A stretch of DNA of 55,344 bases from an uncultured Bacteriovoracaceae bacterium (GTDB taxonomy: Bacteria > Bdellovibrionota > Bacteriovoracia > Bacteriovoracales > Bacteriovoracaceae): assembly GCA_937923325.1 (NCBI GenBank), contig CAKZUQ010000030.1:1-55344 (forward strand). Reading direction: 5' to 3'. The first letter of the stretch is position 1. Each line of letters starts with the position of its first letter. Below, piece after piece: positions 16,537-25,620 of the stretch. A model generated the notes under the pieces. That model did no database searches, was not told the origin of the DNA, and saw only the letters and a program-made list of their open reading frames with translations. The translations under genes and the position numbers were made by a program.

Positions 16537-18276
16537 ATGGAAGACAAGAAAAACAAATCTAACTTACTACAACAAATTTTATATGAGGCTCAGGCTTATA
16601 ATAGTTTTGATGACATTGAAAAACTTGTAGAGCTTGGCGGTGATTTATCTTTTATTCCAATTCAGCCTTTATATATTTCTTTATTAAATACACCTGTGGA
16701 TCAGGTAAGTAGTATTCTTCCAAAGTTATCAAAAGAGCAAAGACAAGCATTTATTGATTTAGACTTTTGGAAAAGAGATATTGTGGATGTGGAGTCACTA
16801 GAATATTGGATTCAAGCATATTGTAAAATTGCTGATGATGATATTGCTAAGGAGTTTGTTTCTAGTGAAGACTTTTATCTTTATTTAAAATCACGAGTTA
16901 ATATACATACTTTTGATACTGAAGATCCTATGTATCCAGATCACGATTTTTACTTTTTAACAGATGATAACCTTTTGCTCATTGAGTATGGTGAAGATTA
17001 TCTATTCCCAGGTGAACTAAAGATTCTTATTAGAACTCTTTACGATAAAATGGGTGTTGAACATGCTTATACTACACTATTTAAGCTAATTAATAATTCT
17101 TATTCGAGTTTACAAGAAGACAACTATCAAGCTAAAAAAGAAAGGCTTAGAGAGTACGGTTTTGTTGATTATTATGAAGCATCTGAAAAGCTTCATGCTT
17201 ATGCCTCAAAATCTCAAATCACTAAATTTATTAAGAACAAAGTTTCAGCCACAGGTGAGATACATGTAACCTCTCAAAATCAAAGTTTACATTCATCTGC
17301 TTTAGTAAGTTTTAACTCAGATATGGAGAATCTTCTTATAGAGCTCTCCAAAGTTCAGACAGAAAAAAGAAAACAATTTCTACACTTTACTTTTATAAGA
17401 CTCGTGAACTCCACAATCACTCTTAAAGACTCTTTGAAAGGCGGAAGAATAGAGCTAACAAGAATTGGTACTCAAACAAAAGCAATTTTAGACTTAGGTC
17501 TTCAATTTATTAAAAGTTCTGAGCAATTTGAAAGTAGTGAAGAATCTGTTTTTGAGAAATTTGATTTCTTTGATGTTTATAAAGTGGGAACAAGTTTAAT
17601 TGAAATTCAGAGAAAGAGAATTAAGAAGTCATTAAAAAGTACTTCTTTTGATAATGATGACTTCGAGTATTTTTTAGGTGCATGGTGGACTTCTTTTTTA
17701 GAGGACTCATTACAAGATACACCAAAAGCAAAGGCATTTGGAGCAGGACTACATGCTAAAGTTATCGATGACCTTTCTACCTTTAGATTTTGGGAGCAAA
17801 AAGTAACATTGTTTGTAAAGCTTTCTCCTTTTATTCAGGAGTTTTTCAATACTTTTAACAAACTTAAAGCTGATGGACTTCTAAATGATAATTATTATCT
17901 AAATTACGATGTTGATAATATTGACTTCGAATCTATCATTATCTCAAGTTATATAAACCATGCCCTAGGTAATTTTGCTGATGGAGATGTGAACAAAATG
18001 GGCTTATCTATTCAAGAGCTTAAAGCTTTTATTCAAAATTATTTTGATAAACGAGAAGGTGAATATACTTTGAAGAGCTTTGACGATAATATTATCAAAG
18101 ATACAGTTGTTAACTTTTTAAATTCTTTTGGTTTTTCTGATATTCAAAATGCTGAAGATTTCTTATATGGAATTATTTATGAGCACCTATCTGGCTATGA
18201 GTATGATACTTTAGATTTAGAGGACTTTAAGCATGTCGGTGGACCAATCCTGTTAAACGACTTAATTAAGTCTTAA
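16537..18276 (+). CDS. DUF6178-like protein
   Basis: This 579-residue cytoplasmic protein has no signal peptide or membrane segment. The N-terminal pattern (a helical repeat region, then LSKEQRQAFIDLDFWKRD and a later FYFLTDDNLLLIEY) resembles DUF6178, a family seen mainly in deltaproteobacteria and relatives. The identification is from memory and not tested. The protein is acidic and probably helical throughout. It starts 64 bases after the small charged gene. Its 3' end overlaps the convergent minus-strand gene by 11 bases. Biochemical function is unknown. Confidence 0.6.
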   Translation: MEDKKNKSNLLQQILYEAQAYNSFDDIEKLVELGGDLSFIPIQPLYISLLNTPVDQVSSILPKLSKEQRQAFIDLDFWKRDIVDVESLEYWIQAYCKIADDDIAKEFVSSEDFYLYLKSRVNIHTFDTEDPMYPDHDFYFLTDDNLLLIEYGEDYLFPGELKILIRTLYDKMGVEHAYTTLFKLINNSYSSLQEDNYQAKKERLREYGFVDYYEASEKLHAYASKSQITKFIKNKVSATGEIHVTSQNQSLHSSALVSFNSDMENLLIELSKVQTEKRKQFLHFTFIRLVNSTITLKDSLKGGRIELTRIGTQTKAILDLGLQFIKSSEQFESSEESVFEKFDFFDVYKVGTSLIEIQRKRIKKSLKSTSFDNDDFEYFLGAWWTSFLEDSLQDTPKAKAFGAGLHAKVIDDLSTFRFWEQKVTLFVKLSPFIQEFFNTFNKLKADGLLNDNYYLNYDVDNIDFESIIISSYINHALGNFADGDVNKMGLSIQELKAFIQNYFDKREGEYTLKSFDDNIIKDTVVNFLNSFGFSDIQNAEDFLYGIIYEHLSGYEYDTLDLEDFKHVGGPILLNDLIKS

Positions 18277-18610
18277 AGAAATTATTGAAGATCTCAGCTA
18301 AGTTTCTATTAATGGGAGCTTCTGAACGTAAACAAAGTGTCAAAGCAGTAACTCTACTTTCGATACTATTATGTTCAGCTTCAATGTTTAATGATGGATC
18401 TTGAGGATAATTTTTTATGACATAAGCTTTTTCTTCAAAAGTATCTATATGATTACTTAGTCTTTGAGAGTCTTGTTCTAAAAAAGTAATAAGCTCAAAG
18501 TCATTAGACTTTCTTGAGCTTTTATAACTTTTTTTGGGTTGAGAGTTATCTCCGTCTAAGAAGTCTCTAAAACCAATTAAGTCGTCTTTATCATCTGAGT
18601 TATTCGCCAT
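18266..18610 (-). CDS. Small hydrophilic protein of unknown function
   Basis: This 114-residue, Asp- and Ser-rich protein has an N-terminal part that looks disordered (MANNSDDKDD, then SYKSSRKSNDF) and a C-terminal part that looks helical. No membrane segment or known domain is seen. Its start overlaps the end of the upstream minus-strand gene by 11 bases, and its end overlaps the DUF6178-like gene on the other strand. Coupling to the upstream gene supports its being real. Confidence 0.5.
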   Translation of the reverse strand: MANNSDDKDDLIGFRDFLDGDNSQPKKSYKSSRKSNDFELITFLEQDSQRLSNHIDTFEEKAYVIKNYPQDPSLNIEAEHNSIESRVTALTLCLRSEAPINRNLAEIFNNFFKT

Positions 18611-19088
18611 AATGTTTCTCTAGTTTGAATGTTAACTTATCCAAAAATTCTTTTTCTTTTTCTAGATTATAAAGGCTTTTATGAGAGTCTGAATAATATT
18701 GAAAAGTATTCGTAAAATTAATTCCATTCATGTTTTTTAAATTTTTTTGTTTCAAATATATTTTCTGTAGTATCTTATTTTCTTTAGTATTAAGCTGCTT
18801 GATTTTTTGGCGAAAAAACCTAGGACATGATTCTACTGATTCAAAAATATGAAATGGGCCAAAGTAATTTTTAATATTAGAGATTATATATATAGGGTAT
18901 GGATAATTTTTTATTTCATTTTCTTGAAAATAGCACTCTATATTTTTAAGAGCGATAAGCTGCTCTGCTAAGTGAGAAATATTTAATAAATAAGGTAGTT
19001 GACCAAATTGGTGAAGATTTAACTGGCCATAGACGCTTGTTTTGTCTTCAAAATTAATATTTACTTGTTTATAACTTGGAATTGCCAT
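18600..19088 (-). CDS. Hypothetical protein, first gene of a two-gene minus-strand unit
   Basis: This 162-residue protein has no recognisable family. The first ~100 residues look globular with aromatic-rich strands (YPYPIYIISNIKNYFGPFHIF), and the last ~50 form a charged helix (LEKEKEFLDKLTFKLEKHYGE) that may be a coiled coil. The start has only a short GGTGA element close to the ATG. It is divergent from the gene before cpaF, 66 bases away, so the two may share a control region. Confidence 0.5.
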   Translation of the reverse strand: MAIPSYKQVNINFEDKTSVYGQLNLHQFGQLPYLLNISHLAEQLIALKNIECYFQENEIKNYPYPIYIISNIKNYFGPFHIFESVESCPRFFRQKIKQLNTKENKILQKIYLKQKNLKNMNGINFTNTFQYYSDSHKSLYNLEKEKEFLDKLTFKLEKHYGE

Positions 19089-19154
19089 TTTTCACCATAA
19101 TATATTTTCTATTCTTTTAAATTATAGATAAAATATTGATTGAGGTAAATGAAT

Positions 19155-19856
19155 ATGAATACAAATATTAACTTTCCGATAGTCTACGTACCTGATGGTA
19201 TAACTTGGTTATTGGATGAACATATGAATAACAGTAAAAGATCCTTTAATTTTATCGTAGATAATATTTTTGACTCACCATTTATAAAAATCCAAATAAG
19301 TAAGCTGTTTAAGCAATATATGAAAGGCAGTAGTTTGGATTCGTTACTTTCTTCATTAGGTTGGAAGGGTTTACGCGATAGACTGACCTCGATGTATATT
19401 TATCATTTTGAACATGGCTCATACCCAAACATTCTATCGTTAGATAATATTGAAGATATTTTAGACTTTGAAAGAAAACTCTCATCAACTTTCCCTGATG
19501 GTAATTCTAGAATTTTTATTCTTGGTACCTTTTTTAAACTTTGTGAAATAACTTCAAAGAATGATGACCCTGACAATTGGAATTCATATCTGAAAATTTC
19601 AGAATCTCTTTTGAAAGTAGTTAGGTTAGGGGAACAGAAAGTTGTGAAGCCAGATTGGCTTATTCTAACTTTAATTCATTTTGATAATTTTTTAGGTGGG
19701 GAGAAATTATATGATCTAATAAAAGAATATAATGGAAATTTTTATAGTTTATTAGGCCATATTGACAGTAACCAAAAAGAAATAATGATTCAAAATTTCC
19801 TGCGATACGCAGGAAGTATAAATGAAGATGAAATATTCTTGTTTGAAAAGGTATAA
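19155..19856 (+). CDS. Hypothetical protein coupled to the CpaF-type ATPase
   Basis: The frame has two ATGs, at 19149 and 19155. GAGGT ends only two or three bases before the first but about eight before the second, so the second is preferred (233 residues). The protein is soluble, mixed in composition and without a known motif. Aromatic residues are common (WLLDEHMNN, LGWKGLRDR). It ends two bases before the cpaF-like gene, so the pair is almost certainly cotranscribed and may act together. I could not assign it to the FHA, AAA+ MinD-like or pilin families found next to cpaF elsewhere. Confidence 0.6.
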   Translation: MNTNINFPIVYVPDGITWLLDEHMNNSKRSFNFIVDNIFDSPFIKIQISKLFKQYMKGSSLDSLLSSLGWKGLRDRLTSMYIYHFEHGSYPNILSLDNIEDILDFERKLSSTFPDGNSRIFILGTFFKLCEITSKNDDPDNWNSYLKISESLLKVVRLGEQKVVKPDWLILTLIHFDNFLGGEKLYDLIKEYNGNFYSLLGHIDSNQKEIMIQNFLRYAGSINEDEIFLFEKV

Positions 19857-19858
19857 CA

Positions 19859-20896
19859 ATGGATAAAACGAATGCTGTTTGGAATATGATTTCTGAGCTT
19901 GGAACAAAAAGTGGAATTACTGAAATCATTATAAACAACATCGATAATGTTTATATAGAAAGAGAAGGTGAATTAATAAGATTGAATATTAATCTTCATG
20001 CTGAAGATATCGTTGCATTCTGTAAAGATGTCGCCAGATTCAATAAAACAAGTTTTAATTCTAATAATCCTATAGTAGATGGTTCACTACCAGATGGAAG
20101 CCGTATAAATATAATATCTTCATCGTATACAGGTGTCTCTCCGGCGATAACAATTAGAAAATACCTAAAAAGTATTACTGAGTTCTCCTCAGCACCAGGT
20201 ATTTTTGGTCTTTCTCCAAAGTGGGTTAAGTTTTTACAAACGATGGTACAAGCTAGAATGAATATTATTGTTTCTGGAGGTACTGGTAATGGTAAAACAA
20301 CTTTTTTGAACCTACTCTTACAAGAAATAAGCCCTACTGAAAGAGTTATCACAATAGAAGATACGAAAGAGTTAAGTTTTAACTTACCCAATACAGTTCG
20401 TTTAGTTGCAAAATCAAGCTCAGCAAAGATAGAAGATCCTTTAAAAATCCGTGATCTTCTTAAAAATACTTTGAGGATGAGACCTGACAGAATAATTATT
20501 GGGGAGGTAAGAGGTGAGGAAGCTTTTGATTTATTACAAGCGATGAACACTGGACATGATGGAAGTATGTGTACAGTTCATGCTAATACACCTGCCGAGA
20601 CTTTATCACGCCTAGAAAATTTATTTCTATTTTCAGGGTTCGATATTCCACTTCTCGCTATTAGACAACAAATGTCTACGGCAATAGACTTTATAGTTCA
20701 GCTGGATAGATCAAGAGATGGTAAAAGAATCGTAAGTAAAATTTCAGAGGTTTCCAATATGGAAGGGGAGAAGGTGTTACTACAAGATATAGGTAAACGA
20801 ACTGAAGATGGACCAGTATTTACGGGACTTGTGCCTAAGCGAATGAAAGAACTAATGGAATATGGACTTAAGACAGATTTCTTTTTAGAGGTTTAA
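19859..20896 (+). CDS. CpaF/TadA-type secretion ATPase (orphan)
   Basis: This is a VirB11/CpaF-family hexameric ATPase of 345 residues. The Walker A motif SGGTGNGKTT is at residues 139-148, followed by the ITIEDTKEL Asp box. MRPDRIIIGEVRGEEA and MNTGHDGSMCTVHANTP (His box) complete the catalytic set. In Tad pili such ATPases power pilin assembly and retraction, and in other systems protein transfer. No cpaB, cpaC, cpaE, tadB, tadC or pilin gene lies in the window, so the partner is not visible. The protein lacks the long N-terminal extension of many CpaF proteins. It converges with the regulator gene with a 4-base overlap. Confidence 0.9.
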   Translation: MDKTNAVWNMISELGTKSGITEIIINNIDNVYIEREGELIRLNINLHAEDIVAFCKDVARFNKTSFNSNNPIVDGSLPDGSRINIISSSYTGVSPAITIRKYLKSITEFSSAPGIFGLSPKWVKFLQTMVQARMNIIVSGGTGNGKTTFLNLLLQEISPTERVITIEDTKELSFNLPNTVRLVAKSSSAKIEDPLKIRDLLKNTLRMRPDRIIIGEVRGEEAFDLLQAMNTGHDGSMCTVHANTPAETLSRLENLFLFSGFDIPLLAIRQQMSTAIDFIVQLDRSRDGKRIVSKISEVSNMEGEKVLLQDIGKRTEDGPVFTGLVPKRMKELMEYGLKTDFFLEV

Positions 20897-21525
20897 CTAA
20901 TAACCTGTGTGATTTTAACTTTTCCATTTTCTGTATTTTGAAGTCTAATTTGAGTCGTTTTTAATTTTCTTCTAAGGTTACAAAGATGAACGTCAAGAGT
21001 GTTAGTATTGAGTTCATTACTTCCCCAGATATTTAAGTATATTTGATCCCTGTGGAGCTCTTGGATTGGTGATTCAGCAAGAGTCCTGATAATTTCCATT
21101 TCTTTTTTTGTAAGTATTTTTTGATCTAATCCATTCAAAATTGTATTTGATTTTTGTACTTTAAATAAAGTGTAATTATCAAAAATATAATTGATATAGT
21201 TTTCTAATAAGAATTGGGGTTGGTCAGCTGTAAAAAAATGAGTGTAATCTACATGAAGTAAATTCTTAATACATCTTTCAGAAGGGCTTTTTAATTTAAA
21301 AACTATAGGAATACTTATTTTCTTTAACGAAGGATTTAAAAGAGCTTTTTCTAGCTCTTCTCTAGAATCGATAACATATAAAATTACAGACTTTGTCGTT
21401 GTATTAAAATAATTAGTTGAGAATATTTCATTTAGACTGCGAAGTGGGATAGTAGTATATCCATGAGTTTCTTGGTCGAATTGAGAGGTGTTATTTTCGT
21501 GTATTTTAAAAAGTATCTTTTCCAT
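20893..21525 (-). CDS. OmpR-type winged-helix protein with a non-canonical N-terminal domain
   Basis: The C-terminal ~80 residues form an OmpR/PhoB-type DNA-binding domain: LTKKEMEIIRTLAESP, then ELHRDQIYLNIWG and NTLDVHLCNLRRKLK. The N-terminal ~120 residues have the size of a receiver domain, but I do not see the paired acidic residues near the start, the phospho-acceptor Asp after strand 3, or a clear Lys-Pro loop. It may be a degenerate receiver or another fold. Such proteins act without phosphorylation. It has its own upstream region (21526-21635) and converges with the cpaF-like gene. Confidence 0.75.
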   Translation of the reverse strand: MEKILFKIHENNTSQFDQETHGYTTIPLRSLNEIFSTNYFNTTTKSVILYVIDSREELEKALLNPSLKKISIPIVFKLKSPSERCIKNLLHVDYTHFFTADQPQFLLENYINYIFDNYTLFKVQKSNTILNGLDQKILTKKEMEIIRTLAESPIQELHRDQIYLNIWGSNELNTNTLDVHLCNLRRKLKTTQIRLQNTENGKVKITQVIS

Positions 21526-21635
21526 ATAGATACTTTATCTAAGAACGATTTATTTAAAAAGTTGGCATGATTGTGATACAACTATTTAAACTCTATTATT
21601 TCAACAGCTTAGGCTGATTTAGTTAAGAAAAATTA

Positions 21636-21670
21636 ATCATTTAGTGACCAGGTTTTGACCACTAAATGAT
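21636..21670 (-). terminator. Probable terminator of the heme operon
   Basis: A perfect 11-bp stem (ATCATTTAGTG paired with CACTAAATGAT) with a 13-base loop is followed on the minus strand by TAATTTTT. It begins seven bases after the hemE stop codon, the right place for the end of the operon. The T run is interrupted, so efficiency is uncertain. Confidence 0.65.
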
Positions 21671-21677
21671 CTGTAAA

Positions 21678-22718
21678 CTAGTATCTAAAGTTGTTATGTA
21701 TGAATTCAATCGCTTTTTTTACATTTTGCTGTGGAGTATGTTGAAGAACTCCATGACCTAGACCACATATCCACTTGGATTGGTCTGCATTTGAATCTTT
21801 AATATTTTGATAAAACTCTTTTAAATTTGCTTCACATTGCTCCCAAGAAAGATGTAACCAGCAAGGGTCAAAGTTTCCTTGAATAAAGTAATCCTTGCTA
21901 AAAGTATTAAGAACCTCGCCAATATCGTGTCTCCAGTCAACTCCAAGAACATCAATATTATCATCTTGAATTTCTTGTAAGTGAGACATATGTGTGTTTC
22001 TAGAGTAATAAATAACTTTTTTGTTTGGATATTTCTTTTTGAATTCTTTTGTTAACCATTTAATCTTTGGAAGAATGATATTCTTGAAATCTTTCACTGT
22101 ACATTCTCCAACAGCAGTATCGAAGATACACATTGCATCTGCTCCTCCTTCGGCTTGCATAAACATTTCACCTAAAACATTTGGCAAGAGAACTTCTGTG
22201 AAAGCTTCAAAGCGTCCGTCATATAAACCTTTTTTAGAGCTTACTAAAGCACCTGCGTGAGCACCTTCTACAGCGTAGGCATAAAGTGTAAAAGGAGCAC
22301 CGACAAAGCCTAAAAGTGTTTTTGTATCTGGCAGGGCTTGTTTTAATTCAATACAAGCATCTTTTTGAAATTGATAGTAATCAGGAGTGTGTCCTGACAT
22401 TTTTAAACGACTTAGATCATCCATTGTTTCGATTTTTACATCTAATTTGGGGCCTGGATTATAAACAAGACCTGTACCCATTTGTTCTAATGGAAATAAA
22501 AGGTCTGAGAATAATATTGCGGCATCAAAATCAAACTCATCAATTGGACCCATAGTTACTTCACAGGCTAATTTAGGTTGCTTACATAGTGTCATAAAGT
22601 CATGACTCTTTTTTAAGTTTTGATAATGATCATGATATCTACCGGCTTGGCGCATAAACCATACAGGTACTCTTGTTTTGCCATCTTGTTGTATTCTGTT
22701 TTCAAATATGTCGTTCAT
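21678..22718 (-). CDS. hemE: Uroporphyrinogen decarboxylase
   Basis: HemE removes four carboxyl groups from uroporphyrinogen III to give coproporphyrinogen III. The 346-residue protein has the signature VPVWFMRQAGRYHDHY near residue 20 and the DAAILFSDLLFPLEQMG segment with the catalytic Asp. The late GLGHGVLQHTPQQNV segment also belongs to the family. Length is normal (~350). It is the last gene of the heme operon, nine bases after the response regulator gene, and is followed by a terminator hairpin. Confidence 0.96.
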   Translation of the reverse strand: MNDIFENRIQQDGKTRVPVWFMRQAGRYHDHYQNLKKSHDFMTLCKQPKLACEVTMGPIDEFDFDAAILFSDLLFPLEQMGTGLVYNPGPKLDVKIETMDDLSRLKMSGHTPDYYQFQKDACIELKQALPDTKTLLGFVGAPFTLYAYAVEGAHAGALVSSKKGLYDGRFEAFTEVLLPNVLGEMFMQAEGGADAMCIFDTAVGECTVKDFKNIILPKIKWLTKEFKKKYPNKKVIYYSRNTHMSHLQEIQDDNIDVLGVDWRHDIGEVLNTFSKDYFIQGNFDPCWLHLSWEQCEANLKEFYQNIKDSNADQSKWICGLGHGVLQHTPQQNVKKAIEFIHNNFRY

Positions 22719-22727
22719 ATTTTCTCC

Positions 22728-23441
22728 TTATATATTTATTTTAAATTGATACCCTATGCCACGAATTGAGCTTATTTCAATATCATTCGTGTTGTTTGTT
22801 TCTATCCATTTCCTAAGCTTTACAATGTAATTATCTACAGTACGGTTTGAGGGAAATGAGTTTGCTCCCCAGACTTTTTCGATGATTAGATCTCGGCTTA
22901 CAACTTGATTTTTGTTTTCGTATAAAAGTTCTAAAATTGCACATTCCTTTTGTGAAAGCTTAAGGATGTCTCCTTGTGCGTTTTGAACCTCATACCTTGT
23001 GAACCAGATTTTTAAGTTCTGTAGAGATATTTCGTCTAGTTGATTCTCAAACCTTAGTTTGTTGTCAATAATACGATTGAGTCTTAAGTTTAGTTCTCTT
23101 AGATCAAAGGGTTTTGTAATATAATCCTCTGCTCCAATATTTAATCCTTCAAACTTTGTTTCAGGGTCATTCATTGCAGAAAGGAATAGAAGGACAAAGT
23201 CTTGTCTTATCTGTCTAAGCTCTCTAGCAAGATCCAATCCATTCCCGTCTGGAAGATTAATATCTAGTAAAAGGACATGGGGAGAAAAGCCTTTGCTGTT
23301 AAAGGATTCTTTTGCACTTTGAATGGTTGTTTTTAAAACACAATTGAACCCTTTAGAGTCAAGATAGTCAAAAAGAGTTTCTCCTAGATTTTCCTCATCC
23401 TCAACAATCAAAATATTTAAAGAACGATTTGTATTACTCAT
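22728..23441 (-). CDS. OmpR-family response regulator inside the heme operon
   Basis: This 237-residue protein has an intact receiver domain: acidic pair Glu14/Asp15/Glu16 (VEDEE), phospho-acceptor Asp60 in LLLDINLPDGNG, and the Lys of ITKPFD near residue 108. The C-terminal winged helix reads LSQKECAILELLYENKN and SNRTVDNYIVKLRKW. Its start overlaps the end of the histidine kinase gene by 8 bases, so the two are a cognate pair. Targets are not visible; autoregulation of the heme operon is the simplest hypothesis. Confidence 0.94.
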   Translation of the reverse strand: MSNTNRSLNILIVEDEENLGETLFDYLDSKGFNCVLKTTIQSAKESFNSKGFSPHVLLLDINLPDGNGLDLARELRQIRQDFVLLFLSAMNDPETKFEGLNIGAEDYITKPFDLRELNLRLNRIIDNKLRFENQLDEISLQNLKIWFTRYEVQNAQGDILKLSQKECAILELLYENKNQVVSRDLIIEKVWGANSFPSNRTVDNYIVKLRKWIETNNTNDIEISSIRGIGYQFKINI

Positions 23442-24348
23442 GACTAAGCCCTCTTTTTAGTCTAATCTCAAAGTTCAAGTGATCTTCATTTCTTATGGAA
23501 AAGTCTGCTCCCATTCCTTGAGATAAAGATTTAATCAAATAAAGGCCAATTCCTGACCCTTTGGGTGAATCATGTTTGTAAAAAAGTTTTCCTAACTGAT
23601 TAATCTCTCCGCTAAATTTTTGCCCAAAATCAGTGTATATGACTTTAATACTTGTTTCTTCTTGGACAATACTTATTTTGATTCTTGCTAGGTCTTTATT
23701 ATGTCTATAAGAGTTTTGAATCAAATTCCTAATAATTGTTTTTAAAGCAAATTCATCTGCAAGGACAATGCATGAATCTAATTCCGTTATGATAAGCTCA
23801 ATATCAGTATATTGAATGGTTTGTTGTTTTAAGAATCTAGTAAGGTCAATAGGTGTTAAGCTAAACTTACCCTTTCTTTCAAGTCTTGATAATTGAAGGT
23901 GATTTTCAAGTTCACCCTCTAGTCTTGATGAGTCTTGAGTAAGCCTCGTAGTATACTTTATAATTCTTTCTTTGTCTTTTTCTTCTATCTTCATTTCTTG
24001 AGCGAATTCATTGAGAACGTCAGCTTGAAGCTTAATACTTGCAAGTGGGGTTTTAAGTTCATGAGTTAAAGATGCAAAAAAAGCATGTAAAGACTTTGTT
24101 TTTTTATGATCTTGAACGAAGAAGTATAAAACGGCAATCCCAAGGATTAAAACTAAAGTAAAGAAAGTAAAGCCTTCCCATTGAACCATCGTAATTAGGT
24201 TTCCACTAACAGAGGGAAGACTGGCATTTTCAAGTTGGCTAGCGAGCTTAAAAACTAAAAATAGCCACCAACATCCAAGAACCATGATGAATAAAATAAT
24301 AACACCAGAAATAAGGTAAAACCAAGACTTGGTTTTACTTAGCTCCAT
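23434..24348 (-). CDS. Sensor histidine kinase without a large sensor domain
   Basis: This 304-residue protein has two membrane helices (about residues 10-34 and 58-78) with only ~23 residues between them. A HisKA domain follows with His96 in SLTHELKTPLASIK, then HATPase_c with the N box IRNLIQNSYRHN and the G box GSGIGLYLIKSL. The lack of an extracytoplasmic domain suggests it senses something in or at the membrane, or works through another protein. It overlaps hemL by 10 bases and the response regulator by 8. No HAMP domain is seen. Confidence 0.93.
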   Translation of the reverse strand: MELSKTKSWFYLISGVIILFIMVLGCWWLFLVFKLASQLENASLPSVSGNLITMVQWEGFTFFTLVLILGIAVLYFFVQDHKKTKSLHAFFASLTHELKTPLASIKLQADVLNEFAQEMKIEEKDKERIIKYTTRLTQDSSRLEGELENHLQLSRLERKGKFSLTPIDLTRFLKQQTIQYTDIELIITELDSCIVLADEFALKTIIRNLIQNSYRHNKDLARIKISIVQEETSIKVIYTDFGQKFSGEINQLGKLFYKHDSPKGSGIGLYLIKSLSQGMGADFSIRNEDHLNFEIRLKRGLSHE

Positions 24349-25598
24349 AATCTCTTTTTTAACTCAGCTTGAACATCTTCATTATGAGCAATGCTGCCAA
24401 AGCCAATTTCATAAGCATTTGGTGATAAATAAATACCTTTATTACTCAAATTTTCAAAAAGTTTATAAAATCTATCTCCAAGGTTTGTTGGAATTTGATC
24501 TGGACGAGTTATTCTTTCACTCGTTGGTACTAACCAAAATAATGATTTGTACTGAATAACTTTATAGTCATTGAATTCACTTTGAGAAAGCCACTCGTTG
24601 AATATTGAAACAATATTATTAGAAGATTGCTCAAGTCTTTTATAGAAATCAGGTGTTAACTGTTTAAGGTTTTCAAGACCCGCTACCATTGCAACTGGAT
24701 TAGCACTTAATGTGCCTGCTTGATAGACATTTCCTACTGGGGCAAGAGTTTGCATAATATCTTTTTTAGCAGCTACTGCTCCAACTGGAAAACCACCTCC
24801 GATAATTTTTCCGTATGTAACCATATCTGGATTTATTCCTAGATCTTTGGCCATCCCTTGGAAACTAACTCTAAAGCCAGATATAACTTCATCAAAGATT
24901 AAAAGTGCATCATTAGCAGTACATAATGATCTCAGTTCTTCTAGGAAAGATTTATCTTGCTCAAGTAAACCATTATTTGCAGGAAGAGGTTCAATGAAGA
25001 CTCCAGCAACATCGCCTTTATGATCTTCAAATATTTTTTTAACTGTTTGTATATCACCCAGTTCACAGATTAATGTATCTTCAGCAATATGATTTGTAAC
25101 ACCAGAGCTTGAAGCTTCAGCTGTACCAGCTAAACCGGAACCTGCTTTAATTAGCATAGCATCTGTATGCCCATGGTAACAACCATTGAATTTTATAATT
25201 TTGTTTTTGCCTGTATAACCACGTGTTATACGAATAGCAGTCATGACGGCTTCTGTACCAGAATTAACAAATCTAATCTGATCAATATGATCAATTCTAT
25301 CTACTAAAAACTCAGCGAGGTCTAAAGAGTATTTTTCACATGCCCCGTAGCTCCAACCTTTTGTAAGAGCTTCAGTTACGGCCTTTTCAACCTGTGGGTT
25401 TCTATGTCCTAAAATAAGAGGTCCAAAACTCATACAGAAGTCGATATAATCTTTACCTTCTTCATCTGTAATATAAGCTCCATTGGCGCAGCTCATAAAC
25501 CTTGGTGTTTGATGAAGGCCTTTAAAACTTCTTACAGGTGAGTGAACTCCACCTGGTACATATTTTAGTGATTTTTCAAATAATTCATTTGAGTTCAT
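24339..25598 (-). CDS. hemL: Glutamate-1-semialdehyde 2,1-aminomutase
   Basis: HemL is a PLP enzyme that turns glutamate-1-semialdehyde into 5-aminolevulinate. The PLP-binding Lys264 sits in VTYGKIIGGGFPVGA; other conserved parts are GGVHSPVRSF, FVNSGTEAVMTAIR, GCYHGHTD and the LIFDEVISGFR acidic segment. Length of 419 residues is normal. It is preceded by hemC with a 22-base gap and overlaps the kinase gene by 10 bases. Its presence shows the C5 (glutamyl-tRNA) route to heme. Confidence 0.97.
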   Translation of the reverse strand: MNSNELFEKSLKYVPGGVHSPVRSFKGLHQTPRFMSCANGAYITDEEGKDYIDFCMSFGPLILGHRNPQVEKAVTEALTKGWSYGACEKYSLDLAEFLVDRIDHIDQIRFVNSGTEAVMTAIRITRGYTGKNKIIKFNGCYHGHTDAMLIKAGSGLAGTAEASSSGVTNHIAEDTLICELGDIQTVKKIFEDHKGDVAGVFIEPLPANNGLLEQDKSFLEELRSLCTANDALLIFDEVISGFRVSFQGMAKDLGINPDMVTYGKIIGGGFPVGAVAAKKDIMQTLAPVGNVYQAGTLSANPVAMVAGLENLKQLTPDFYKRLEQSSNNIVSIFNEWLSQSEFNDYKVIQYKSLFWLVPTSERITRPDQIPTNLGDRFYKLFENLSNKGIYLSPNAYEIGFGSIAHNEDVQAELKKRLWS

Positions 25599-25620
25599 TA
25601 TTATTCCTCGGGTATTTTAA

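Noticed and set aside
19996..20550. A 184-residue open frame antisense to the cpaF-type gene
   Set aside because: It lies entirely opposite a clearly conserved ATPase, has no recognisable motif, and its composition follows from the opposite strand.
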